From NCBI GenBank assembly GCA_934281565.1, contig CAKQXI010000028.1, positions 1-22,598 of the forward strand: DNA of 22,598 nucleotides. Reading direction: 5' to 3'. This stretch comes from an uncultured Prevotella sp. Lineage in GTDB: Bacteria > Bacteroidota > Bacteroidia > Bacteroidales > Bacteroidaceae. The notes under the pieces were generated by a model. That model was not told the origin of the DNA, did not search any database, and saw only the letters and a program-made list of their open reading frames with translations. A program made the translations under genes and the position numbers. Below are positions 15,384 through 22,404 of the stretch, piece by piece. The first letter of the stretch is position 1. Every line of letters starts with the position of its first letter.

Positions 15384-16952
15384 TTACTTCATTTCTTTTA
15401 CCTCCCAATCTTCAATACTCCTTTGGTCTTCCGAGAAGTTGATGCCAACCTTTATCACCTTTCGGGTATCGTTGGCAAATGCCTTGGCATAGTCTTTTTC
15501 TTCAATTTGACTTATTGCAGCATCCGCTGACTTGTTGTATTTCAATTCGAAGATATAGATGTTCTTGTCTGTTTTGAGCAAGAGGTCAATTCTTCCGTCA
15601 GTTGTGGGATATTCCACTTGAATATCAGCTCCAAGCATGGTAAAGATGGTGAACATCACAGCTTGATAATGACGCTCGTTGTTGTTGATGATAGTGTATG
15701 GAAACTTATCATAGAAAACTTTCAAGTGGGGTAAGAATGCCTTTATGTCTTCGTCTACCAAGATATGGTCGGCGTATGCAAGTACGATATTGTCGAAATC
15801 GCTTAAATTATGTGCGGTATAATACTTGACAAGACTTTCAGAGAACCCTTGCCTAACTTCCTCGTTAGGGAAACTGAGACGATAGAGCCGACGACGCTTG
15901 TCATACTCCTTGATGGTGAGGTAACCGCTCTGATATAAAACAGGTATCGGGTCGGTGATCCTCTCCGTAGGAGCATCAAATCTGCTGTCCTTTATCCACA
16001 GGTTATTGAGTCTTAGCATATCCAGCCCATCTTTCTGCAATAGTTCTATTAAGAACGTAGGAGTGCCTGATGAGAACCAATAGCTATTGAAGTCCTTGTC
16101 ATCCAAGGCGTTGATGATGCTATAAGGATTGAAAATGTCCTCGCTGTTGGCACTGAAGTGATAACCGTCGTAATGTTTCTTTAACTCCTCCACGGTATCT
16201 TCATAAGACAAACCATTGTGTTCCGCCATTTCCTCAATACCCTTACGGAAATATTGGGTAAGTTCGTCCTTGGTGATACCACAAATGCTACAATACTCGT
16301 CTTTCATGCTGATAATCTTCAAGTTATTCAACTCGCTGAAAATACTGAGTTGACTGAACTTGGAGATACCTGTGATAAAGACAAAGCGGAGATTGCCTTC
16401 CTGTTGTTTCAGAGGACTAAAGAAGTCACGCATGATATTACGGATTTCATCTTGCAAGTTGTCTTTGCCCATCGAATCATGCATTGGAGCATCATACTCG
16501 TCAATGAGTACAACAACTTGTTTACCAGTCTGTTCTGTTGCCGTAGTTAGGATGTTCTTCAGTCGTGTTCCATACGCCTTTGAGTCTTCAGCTTTCAGTC
16601 CATATTTCTGTTCTTCGCGCAAAAGAATAGCATTGAGGATGGCATGCAAGTTCTCAACGCTATAATACTTACCACTGCTCAAATCCAAGTGAACTACAGG
16701 ATATTCAGTCCACTCTTGCTCCAATTTTTCGATGGCAAGCCCTTTGAACATCTCTTTTTTCCCCTCGAAATAAGCTTGGAGGGTAGATACGAACAAGGAC
16801 TTTCCAAATCGTCGTGGGCGACTCAGGAAATGAAACTTGGCATAATGAGCCAACTGATAGACCAAGGCGGTCTTGTCGGCGTAAAAATAGTTTCCTTTCA
16901 CTATTTCAGAGAAAGTCTGTATTCCCAAAGGGTATCTTTTTGCTGTCATCAT
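15384..16952 (-). CDS. AAA-ATPase-like + PD-(D/E)XK nuclease-superfamily protein (PF09820/DUF1703)
   Basis: Member of a family present in many copies in Bacteroidales genomes; function unknown. The 522-aa product starts with the family hallmark YPLGIQTFSEIVKGNYFYADKT. It has a P-loop in LSRPRRFGKSLFVS (about 43-56), a Walker B-type VVVLIDEYDAPM (about 145), FVFITGISKFS (about 190), and ends in a DUF1703 nuclease fold (GRIDLLLKTDKNIYIFELKYN, D then ExK). Length is complete. Start is the ATG at 16952, with ATG also as codon 2. It reads leftward toward the DUF234 ATPase, 168 bp upstream of that gene's start, but each has its own -7 element. Confidence 0.88.
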   Translation of the reverse strand: MMTAKRYPLGIQTFSEIVKGNYFYADKTALVYQLAHYAKFHFLSRPRRFGKSLFVSTLQAYFEGKKEMFKGLAIEKLEQEWTEYPVVHLDLSSGKYYSVENLHAILNAILLREEQKYGLKAEDSKAYGTRLKNILTTATEQTGKQVVVLIDEYDAPMHDSMGKDNLQDEIRNIMRDFFSPLKQQEGNLRFVFITGISKFSQLSIFSELNNLKIISMKDEYCSICGITKDELTQYFRKGIEEMAEHNGLSYEDTVEELKKHYDGYHFSANSEDIFNPYSIINALDDKDFNSYWFSSGTPTFLIELLQKDGLDMLRLNNLWIKDSRFDAPTERITDPIPVLYQSGYLTIKEYDKRRRLYRLSFPNEEVRQGFSESLVKYYTAHNLSDFDNIVLAYADHILVDEDIKAFLPHLKVFYDKFPYTIINNNERHYQAVMFTIFTMLGADIQVEYPTTDGRIDLLLKTDKNIYIFELKYNKSADAAISQIEEKDYAKAFANDTRKVIKVGINFSEDQRSIEDWEVKEMK

Positions 16953-16979
16953 TTTCTTTGTTTATAGTACATCTGGTGG

Positions 16980-16987
16980 CAAAGATA
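16980..16987 (-). promoter_or_regulatory. Promoter -7 element of PF09820/DUF1703 gene
   Basis: Minus strand TATCTTTG followed by CCAC, 27 bp before the ATG. -33 not evident. The initial transcribed TTTGCCAC is mirrored in the divergent promoter at 17115-17122. Confidence 0.6.
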
Positions 16988-17110
16988 CAACTTTTTATCT
17001 AAATCTGTGGCAGTTATGAGTTAATATTTGTTGCATGTATTTATGAACCCAGAAAGGGTATAAATTGTTAAATTATTAAATGTATTATGCCAATTATTAA
17101 AGTTTCTTTG

Positions 17111-17118
17111 TATATTTG
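17111..17118 (+). promoter_or_regulatory. Promoter -7 element of flavoprotein/acetyltransferase operon
   Basis: TATATTTG then CCAC. Predicted start near 17125, which makes the ATG at 17132 poor and supports the ATG at 17177 for the first gene. Confidence 0.6.
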
Positions 17119-17176
17119 CCACTGAAAGGGTATGAAACAAGGTAAAATTTGTGTCAAATACAATAGCATTAGAATT

Positions 17177-17794
17177 ATGAAAATATTACTTATCAATGGT
17201 AGCCCAAAGAGAGAGGGCAACACATACGTCGCACTGCATGAGGTACAGAAAACCTTGGAGGCAGAAGGTATTGAAGTAGAATTAATCCACGTTGGTCACA
17301 AGAACATACATGGTTGCATTGCTTGCAATCGTTGCAAAGAGCTGGGCAAGTGCGTGTTTGATGACATAGTGAATGAAGTGGCTCCTAAGTTTGAGCAAGC
17401 TGATGGCATCGTGGTTGGTTCACCAGTATATTATGCTTCTCCTAATGGAACCTTATTATCTTTCTTAGACCGTCTTTTCTACTCAACTTCTTTCGACAAG
17501 AGCATGAAAGTGGGAACAGCAGTGGCTGTAGCGCGTCGTGGTGGTACCACTGCCACATTTGATGTGCTCAACAAGTATTTCACTATATCCAATATGCCTG
17601 TCGCTCCATCACAATATTGGAACAATGTGCATGGCGGAACACCTGGAGAGGCGTTGCAAGATGGAGAGGGACTTCAGACCATGCGCCAACTGGCTCGTAA
17701 CATGGCATTTTTGGTAAAGAGTATCCAACTTGGAAAGGAAAAGTTCGGATTGCCAGAGCATGAAGAAAGGATTGCCACAAATTTTATCAGATAA
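17177..17794 (+). CDS. NAD(P)H-dependent FMN reductase, iron-sulfur flavoprotein-like
   Basis: Flavodoxin-fold oxidoreductase, cytoplasmic, probably reducing quinones or other small acceptors. From the ATG at 17177 it is 205 aa, starting MKILLINGSPKREGNT, the usual FMN phosphate loop (G8-S9-P10 to N15-T16). A frame from 17132 would add 15 unrelated residues. GCIACNRCKELGKC gives C47, C50, C53 and C59, i.e. CX2CX2CX5C, which fits the compact 4Fe-4S motif of iron-sulfur flavoproteins (Isf). GSPVYYASPNGTLLSFLDR is the second FMN loop. It is 8 bp upstream of an acetyltransferase gene, so the two are probably co-transcribed. Electron partner unknown. Confidence 0.85.
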   Translation: MKILLINGSPKREGNTYVALHEVQKTLEAEGIEVELIHVGHKNIHGCIACNRCKELGKCVFDDIVNEVAPKFEQADGIVVGSPVYYASPNGTLLSFLDRLFYSTSFDKSMKVGTAVAVARRGGTTATFDVLNKYFTISNMPVAPSQYWNNVHGGTPGEALQDGEGLQTMRQLARNMAFLVKSIQLGKEKFGLPEHEERIATNFIR

Positions 17795-17802
17795 TAAAAA
17801 GC

Positions 17803-18330
17803 ATGGAAGAAACAAGAATAGACTTGAGAGACCCTTTGCAGAATGAACCAGAAGAGGGAGTACGCTGTGCGCAACTTTGTTTTAAGCTCAATCACACCAT
17901 GCCTTATACTGATGAATATAATGCTTTGGTGAATGAACTCTTTTGTGGAAATATCGGCGAAGGTAGTCGTGTTATGCCAGGCTTATCGGTTGTAAGGGGC
18001 AATCGTGTGAAAATCGGCAAGAATGTAGTGGTAATGTACAATTGCTTGATGATGGCAGCAGGAAGCATTACCATTGAGGACGATGTAAGGGTTGCCGCCA
18101 ATGTGCAACTTATCTCCAACAACCACGATTTCCATGACCGCGAAATCCTCATCTGCAAGCCTGTGGTCCTGAAAAGGAACAGTTGGATAGGAGCTGGTTC
18201 CAGCATTCTTCCTGGTGTAACCATTGGTGAGAATGCCATTGTGGGTGCTGGTTCCATCGTTACCAAAGATGTGGAACCCAATACCATTGTGGCAGGAAAT
18301 CCTGCCAAGTTCATCAAGCGGATTGATTAG
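17803..18330 (+). CDS. Hexapeptide-repeat sugar O-acetyltransferase (Maa/LacA-like)
   Basis: Transfers an acetyl group from acetyl-CoA to a sugar or similar hydroxyl in the cytoplasm. The 175-aa product has a short helical start (CFKLNHTMPYTDEYNALVNE), then a left-handed beta-helix of hexapeptide turns. Examples are IGKNVVVMYNCLMM and the closing run IGAGSSILPGVTIGENAIVG. The catalytic histidine fits H108 in SNNHDFHDRE. The typical GNPAKFIKRI end is present. It follows the flavoprotein gene by 8 bp and shares its promoter. Substrate not known. Confidence 0.88.
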   Translation: MEETRIDLRDPLQNEPEEGVRCAQLCFKLNHTMPYTDEYNALVNELFCGNIGEGSRVMPGLSVVRGNRVKIGKNVVVMYNCLMMAAGSITIEDDVRVAANVQLISNNHDFHDREILICKPVVLKRNSWIGAGSSILPGVTIGENAIVGAGSIVTKDVEPNTIVAGNPAKFIKRID

Positions 18331-18369
18331 CAACTTGCTTGATTGCGATATGTCTAAAACTAAAAGTAC

Positions 18370-18417
18370 AAATGGTTACTGGAATACATTTACTATTCCA
18401 GTAACCATTTATATTTT
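18370..18417. terminator. Bidirectional terminator
   Basis: Perfect 17-bp stem AAATGGTTACTGGAATA (18370-18386) / TATTCCAGTAACCATTT (18394-18410), loop CATTTAC. The right flank is ATATTTT on the plus strand and the left flank gives T-rich sequence on the minus strand. It lies between convergent genes. Confidence 0.9.
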
Positions 18418-18426
18418 ACAGAAGAA

Positions 18427-19260
18427 TTATTTATATAGATTTGCAGCCAAGGCAGCTAAACCATCCTCACCGGGCAAACTGGGATATGCTTGCTTGAGTG
18501 CTTCGACAAAACTTGTGGCATCTTGGTTCTCGGTGAGCAATTGTTCTATCTTCGACAGATAGGCGATGTGGAAACCCAAGTCGTCTGGGGTAGCAACGCC
18601 ACCGTGAGAGCCGAGATAATATTTGGCGTTATATGACTTGGCGATCTTCAATCCCTCAAGAGCCTGTGCTACTGCATCACGATTGGCAAGTTGCAAACTG
18701 TTCATGTGAGCCTTGGCAGGTGCCCAGTGTGACAGATAGAAAGTCTTGCCAATAAGGATGCCTGCTGCAGGGAAATCGTTTTTCGGACCATTGATAAACA
18801 GATAACTTACGCCATTGATTTTCTGGGTGTCACCAAACTTCACTTCCTTGGCTTTTCCTGTTGGTCGATCCACCATCTTGTCGCCGAAGTTCTTTTGGAA
18901 GCCTTTCATCATCGCATCGTATACACCCTCATGCATGAACTTTGGCATTCCCTCTGGCTGGATAATGGAGTTCGCTCCTGTGCCACCCTCATGATAGTCG
19001 GTGATGCGAGCAGTGACAGGTTTGCCAAGTTTATCAACGTAAGCATCAAATTCCTTTATGCCACTCTTGAAAAGAGGTTCCTCTATCGTCACCAATCCAT
19101 CCTTGGTCTCGACGATGTAACTTGCGTCAGCCATCACGTCGTTGGAATAATATACATGCATGGTGAAACCATTGCCTTCATAAGTCTTGAACTCACCCTG
19201 TTGGGCGGAAACTGTCATCGCTGTCATTGCAGCCACTGCTAATGTAACAATCTTTTTCAT
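18427..19260 (-). CDS. Exported metallo-beta-lactamase-like protein without canonical metal motif
   Basis: Secreted or periplasmic protein: type I signal peptide MKKIVTLAVAAMTAMTVSAQ. The 277-aa chain follows the MBL-fold plan: ADASYIVETKDGLVTIEEPLF is the usual opening beta-hairpin, and KLGKPVTARITDYHEGG (about 78-93) is where active enzymes have HxHxDH. Here only one histidine (H90) remains, so the zinc site is lost or different. Later, LSHWAPAKAH and YYLGSHGGVATPDDLGF (about 215-230) resemble the downstream MBL motifs. Fold assignment is by my eye from the pattern; function unknown. A binding or moonlighting role is as likely as catalysis. It shares a promoter architecture with the gene at 21609. 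Confidence 0.75.
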   Translation of the reverse strand: MKKIVTLAVAAMTAMTVSAQQGEFKTYEGNGFTMHVYYSNDVMADASYIVETKDGLVTIEEPLFKSGIKEFDAYVDKLGKPVTARITDYHEGGTGANSIIQPEGMPKFMHEGVYDAMMKGFQKNFGDKMVDRPTGKAKEVKFGDTQKINGVSYLFINGPKNDFPAAGILIGKTFYLSHWAPAKAHMNSLQLANRDAVAQALEGLKIAKSYNAKYYLGSHGGVATPDDLGFHIAYLSKIEQLLTENQDATSFVEALKQAYPSLPGEDGLAALAANLYK

Positions 19261-19303
19261 AATTTCGTTAATATGTTCTTTATTTTATATACTCTTTATT
19301 GAG

Positions 19304-19319
19304 CCATGATAAATCATGG
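19304..19319 (-). repeat. Small palindrome in 5' leader of MBL-like gene
   Basis: CCATGAT-AA-ATCATGG, a perfect 7-bp inverted repeat in the roughly 78-nt leader between promoter and start codon. Possibly an RNA hairpin or operator. Confidence 0.45.
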
Positions 19320-19343
19320 TGCCCAGTTCTAACTTTTCGTTTG

Positions 19344-19416
19344 CAAAGGTATATAGAAAAAACATATTGTGCAAGAAGGCACATGAGCGTTAGATACTTA
19401 CACGGAAGTAACTATT
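19344..19416 (-). promoter_or_regulatory. Promoter and operator of MBL-like gene (shared type, copy A)
   Basis: On the minus strand: AATAGTTAC, 7 nt, TAAGTATC, TAACGC, then GTGCCTTCTTGCA (19370-19382), 18 nt, TACCTTTG (19344-19351). The 13-mer overlaps the -33 region. A dyad TACTT-N6-AAGTA sits in the outer part, about 15 bp from the 13-mer, as in HxlR- or MarR-type operators (inference). Copy B is at 21474-21546 with identical spacing. From here to 19544 I see no gene; only a weak hairpin around 19417-19444. Confidence 0.75.
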
Positions 19417-19544
19417 GTTGATTTTCAGCGAGTTGAAAATACCAACTTTATAATTCTTTAGCATTGCGACTAATATCAGATGAGAACAGAACATAGGCTT
19501 GATGCCTCAATATGGTCTTAAGGGTCAGTTTTCAATAGAACTCA

Positions 19545-20840
19545 TCACTTCTCCATTACTGCCAATACCGAGTATAAAGGATAATTGACAAGCCAATCTT
19601 GTTCTCGATAAGGAGACATGGAGAGACGAACACCACGCAAATTAGGATTGCGCTCCACAAACACTCTAAGACTCTTTGCCTGTAAATTTTCTTCTGCTTT
19701 TACTTCTATAGGAATGATTTGTTCATCCCTCTGTAACAAAAAATCTATTTCGCCTCTGGAGTTTTCTGCCGACCAATAATAAATAGACAACGATGAATGT
19801 ACCTTCAATTGTTGCAAAACATATTGCTCGGTCAATGCCCCCTTGAAGTCAGAGAACAGCACATTGCCACTCAATAAACTCTGTACAGGGACATTACTCA
19901 TCGCACACATCAAACCTATATCGGACATGAATATCTTGAAAGCAGAAAGATCCTCATAAGCAGCCAAAGGTAGTTGGGCTTTTTTACAACGATTCACCTT
20001 ATATATCAACCCTGCATCTTGTAGCCATTCAATGGCAAGTTCAAAATCTTTAGCCCTAGCACCTTCCTTTACCGCTCCATAAATAAATTTCCTGTTTTCC
20101 TTGGCAAGTTGCGCAGGTATGGATCGCCAAACCATTCTAATCCTTGGCACCTCAATTGCTGGGGCGTGCTTTGAGAAATCTCTCTCGTATGCCTCAAGTA
20201 TCGTTTTCTGGATGGTTCGTACCTTTGTTAAATCTCCATCGTTGGCAAAAGCTGCAACAACTGCTGGCATTCCACCCACAATGTAATACTGGCGTAATCG
20301 TTCCTCAAACTTAGCCCGAAACATTGTGATCATTGACCACTCTTTTGCTCGAAGCAACTCTACCATCTTATCTTCGCCTATTGCACTTAGAAACTCGAAA
20401 AAGGACAGGGGATACAAATGAATGAAGTCTACCTTTCCTACAGGAAAAGAATCTTTTTTATGCATGGCTATGCCCAATAAAGACCCTGCTGCAATCACAT
20501 GGTACTGAGGTGCTTTCTCGTAGAAATATTTCAAGGCGGTAATCCCTCGTGGTACTTCTTGAATTTCGTCAAGAATGATAAGTGTATCTTCATCTATGGC
20601 AACACCCGTGCTCCATTGGATGCTGGCGATAATCCTAGGAATGTCGAAATCATGTACAAATAGGTCTTGCAACATATCATTGTCCTCAAAGTTGATGTAA
20701 GCACTCTTTTTATATGCTTTCTTGGCAAACTCTTGCATTAGCCAAGTCTTACCAACTTGGCGTGCTCCAAGCATAATCAACGGCTTGCGATCATTGCTTT
20801 CTTTCCAACGATATAATTCTTGTATGGCACTTCTTTTCAT
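19545..20840 (-). CDS. P-loop ATPase AAA_14 + DUF4143
   Basis: Third nuclease-fold ATPase in the window; family function is not known. From the ATG at 20840 the product is 431 aa: Walker A LGARQVGKT (24-32), Walker B TLIILDEIQEVPRG (about 85-98), sensor-like IAAGSLLGI (about 116), then DUF4143. DUF4143 starts near FSKHAP and includes FKIFMSDIGLM and a PD-(D/E)XK-like core, RGEIDFLLQRDEQIIPIEVKA (D then ExK). An upstream GTG at 20861 would add 7 residues; the ATG gives a more usual leader from the promoter at 20872. An array of direct repeats starts at its -33 box. Confidence 0.87.
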   Translation of the reverse strand: MKRSAIQELYRWKESNDRKPLIMLGARQVGKTWLMQEFAKKAYKKSAYINFEDNDMLQDLFVHDFDIPRIIASIQWSTGVAIDEDTLIILDEIQEVPRGITALKYFYEKAPQYHVIAAGSLLGIAMHKKDSFPVGKVDFIHLYPLSFFEFLSAIGEDKMVELLRAKEWSMITMFRAKFEERLRQYYIVGGMPAVVAAFANDGDLTKVRTIQKTILEAYERDFSKHAPAIEVPRIRMVWRSIPAQLAKENRKFIYGAVKEGARAKDFELAIEWLQDAGLIYKVNRCKKAQLPLAAYEDLSAFKIFMSDIGLMCAMSNVPVQSLLSGNVLFSDFKGALTEQYVLQQLKVHSSLSIYYWSAENSRGEIDFLLQRDEQIIPIEVKAEENLQAKSLRVFVERNPNLRGVRLSMSPYREQDWLVNYPLYSVLAVMEK

Positions 20841-20871
20841 AAACACTTGATTATTTGGCACTTTCTGATTG

Positions 20872-20904
20872 CAAAATTACTTATTTTCTTTAGAAATAAG
20901 CAAA
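20872..20904 (-). promoter_or_regulatory. Promoter of DUF4143 ATPase gene
   Basis: Minus strand TTTG (20901-20904), 21-nt spacer, TAATTTTG (20872-20879), then CA. The -33 box coincides with the edge of the first 23-bp direct repeat. Confidence 0.72.
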
Positions 20905-20987
20905 AACTCGTCCTTAAAAATGTATAAAACCACAAAAAGTCGTCCTTAAAAGTGTGAATATCAACAAAAAGTCGTCCTTAAAAGTGT
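20901..20987. repeat. Three 23-bp direct repeats with exact 32-bp period before ATPase gene
   Basis: Repeats at 20901-20923, 20933-20955 and 20965-20987. The core of copies 2 and 3 is GTCGTCCTTAAAAGTGT, preceded by CAAAAA; copies 2 and 3 are identical and copy 1 has two substitutions. Spacers are 9 bp and unrelated in sequence. The 32-bp period is close to three helical turns, so bound proteins would lie on one face. The first copy overlaps the -33 box. It looks like an operator array and not a CRISPR (spacers far too short). A partial fourth core (TTTGTCC) follows at 20990. Confidence 0.85.
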
Positions 20988-21160
20988 TGTTTGTCCTATA
21001 TAGATTTAGTTGTGAAATATATAAATATATAGTTTGGAGATAATACCTTATTGGTTTTAAGGGTGTGCAAGGCTTGACTGTTTGAGCAGTATAAATAACC
21101 AAAGGAATCATGCTTGCAAAAATAATCAGTATTTAATTTCTTTGTTGTGAAAAGTTTTTG

Positions 21161-21168
21161 TATATTTG
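21161..21168 (+). promoter_or_regulatory. Orphan promoter -7 element
   Basis: TATATTTG followed by CAAC, with TTTG or TTTC upstream at a non-ideal distance. No credible gene follows in this direction before 21609. It is likely a leftover of a lost gene. Between 20988 and 21160 I see nothing. Confidence 0.4.
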
Positions 21169-21173
21169 CAACC

Positions 21174-21214
21174 ATAATCGTCATGGCGATTACCGTAATG
21201 ATCATGACGATTAT
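21174..21214. repeat. Inverted repeat at orphan promoter start site
   Basis: ATAATCGTCATG (21174-21185) and CATGACGATTAT (21203-21214), a perfect 12-bp pair with a 17-nt middle that itself repeats CGATTA/CGTAAT-like words. It starts within the first few transcribed bases of the orphan promoter; it could be an operator or a 5' RNA hairpin. Confidence 0.65.
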
Positions 21215-21274
21215 AAAAATGTCATACGTGCCATAGATACTTTGAATGAGAAATTTAGTGGAAGTAATTTCTCA

Positions 21275-21415
21275 TTACTGTTTGCCCAAACTTGTATTTA
21301 ATTTTGTTTCCAATTCTTCTATTGTTGGCATTGTACCTTCTAACTTTTTCGGATAGAACTTTTCAAGTTCATATTCAGAAATACCAACTGGTTGACTGCT
21401 TGATTCCAAGGCATA
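21275..21415 (-). pseudogene. C-terminal remnant of a DUF1016 (YhcG-like PD-(D/E)XK nuclease) gene
   Basis: A 46-codon open stretch on the minus strand, ending in TAA, reads YALESSSQPVGISEYELE, then KFYPKKLEGTMPTIEELETK. This matches the conserved tail of DUF1016 proteins (YAL..xxPIGISxYEL..xLPxxLxGxxPTIEELE). A stop codon stands directly before the tyrosine, and nothing upstream resembles the rest of the roughly 350-aa family. So only the 3' end survives. Family call rests on memory of the motif; the coding pattern itself is clear. Confidence 0.65.
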
Positions 21416-21473
21416 TTATCATTTCACATTAAATATCGTTAAATCGTCTTTGCGCAACCCTTTCTGAATCAAT

Positions 21474-21546
21474 AATAGTTACCTGATAGTAACTAACTAA
21501 GCAAAAAGTGCCTTCTTGCAAATAAGGAAAAACTTGTGTACCTTTG
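21474..21546 (+). promoter_or_regulatory. Promoter and operator of NAD(P)-binding gene (shared type, copy B)
   Basis: AATAGTTAC (21474-21482), 7 nt, TAACTAAC, TAAGC, then GTGCCTTCTTGCA (21508-21520), 18 nt, TACCTTTG (21539-21546), then CACC. A dyad GTTAC-N6-GTAAC sits in the outer part. Same order and spacing as copy A at 19344-19416. Leader of about 56 nt. Confidence 0.75.
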
Positions 21547-21608
21547 CACCAGAAAAAGAGAATAACTCTCTTATCGTTACTATTATTGATTATTAAATAT
21601 TTACAGTT

Positions 21609-22260
21609 ATGGGAAATGTAGTTTTAATTGGAGCAAGCGGTTTTGTGGGCACCGCTATCCTAAGCGAGTTGTTGAACAGAGGTAACAAGGTTACAGCTAT
21701 TGTCCGTAATCCAGATAAGATCAACATTAGCAATAGCAATCTGTCTGTTGTCAAGGCAGATGTATCAGATGTAGAAAGCATCGCCAAGGTAAGCGAGGGG
21801 CAAAGATGCCATCATCAGTGCGTATAACCCTGGTTGGACCAATCCTAACATTTACGAGGATACTCTGAAGAACTATCCTCTTATCCTGCAAGCAGCCAAG
21901 CTGTCGGGAGTAAAGCGTCTGCTCATCGTAGGCGGTGCAGGCACATTGTTTTGTGCTCCTGGACTTCGTGTTGTTGATTCTGGTGCAATTCCTGAGTCTA
22001 TCATGGGTGGCGTAAAATCACTGGGTGAGTTCTACCTCAATACATTGATGAATGAGCATGACATTGACTGGGTATTCTTCTCACCAGCTGGTACATTGGA
22101 ACCAGGAGAAAGAACTGGCAAATTCCGTCTTGGCAAGGACGACCTCATCGTAGATGCTGATGGTAAGAGCCATATTTCTGTAGAGGATTACGCTGTTGCT
22201 ATGGTTGACGAACTGGAGAAACCTGCTCATCATCAAGAGCGATTCACTATTGGATATTAA
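21609..22260 (+). pseudogene. NmrA/SDR-type NAD(P)-binding protein, broken by one-base frameshift
   Basis: Would be a 216-aa NAD(P)-binding Rossmann protein (NAD(P)H-binding/NmrA-like, often stress-induced). The first frame opens with VVLIGASGFVGTAILSELL, the GxxGxxG nucleotide loop, and continues to IAKVSEG. There the run GGGG (21797-21800) appears to hold one base too many. In the next frame the protein goes on as KDAIISAYNPGWTNPN, LLIVGGAGTLF, then IDWVFFSPAGTLEPG, to the stop at 22260. Without the extra G the frame is continuous and of normal length. It could be a real mutation, a phase-variable slip or a sequencing error. The promoter and terminator are intact, which suggests recent loss or an error. 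Confidence 0.85.
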
Positions 22261-22265
22261 ATAAT

Positions 22266-22328
22266 GTACCGATAGTGGTCTCAAAAGTGCTTAAAAATCG
22301 ACTTTTGGCACTACTATCGGTACTTTTC
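22266..22328 (+). terminator. Terminator after NAD(P)-binding gene
   Basis: GTACCGATAGT (22266-22276) pairs perfectly with ACTATCGGTAC (22313-22323). An inner CAAAAGT/ACTTTTG adds a second stem, and TTTT follows. It lies 5 bp after the stop codon. Confidence 0.85.
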
Positions 22329-22361
22329 TCTTGCGGATATATCCTCATGTAGAGTTGATTA

Positions 22362-22399
22362 TTTCTCAATGCAAAATGTATATATTTTTCATTGAGAAA
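22362..22399. repeat. Perfect 10-bp inverted repeat
   Basis: TTTCTCAATG (22362-22371) and CATTGAGAAA (22390-22399) around an AT-rich 18-nt centre. It lies in the geneless stretch 22329-22555, directly before the TGAACCCT cluster. Confidence 0.65.
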
Positions 22400-22404
22400 A
22401 AGGG

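Noticed and set aside
17050..17135. GAAAGGGTAT occurring twice upstream of the flavoprotein gene, and TTTGCCAC mirrored in the divergent promoters
   Set aside because: Short matches in AT-rich DNA, and the second is mostly explained by two -7 elements facing away from each other.
19417..19544. Possible remnant of a regulator gene between the MBL-like and DUF4143 genes
   Set aside because: No frame gives a recognisable helix-turn-helix or other coding pattern; only a weak hairpin is seen.
20901..20987. CRISPR-like appearance of the direct repeats
   Set aside because: Only three repeats, spacers of 9 bp, no cas genes, and the array begins exactly at a promoter -33 box.
21183..21236. 17-codon reading frame MAITVMIMTIIKMSYVP after the orphan promoter
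   Set aside because: It lies within the 12-bp dyad and its low-complexity centre; codon content looks like a by-product of the repeat. No support for translation.
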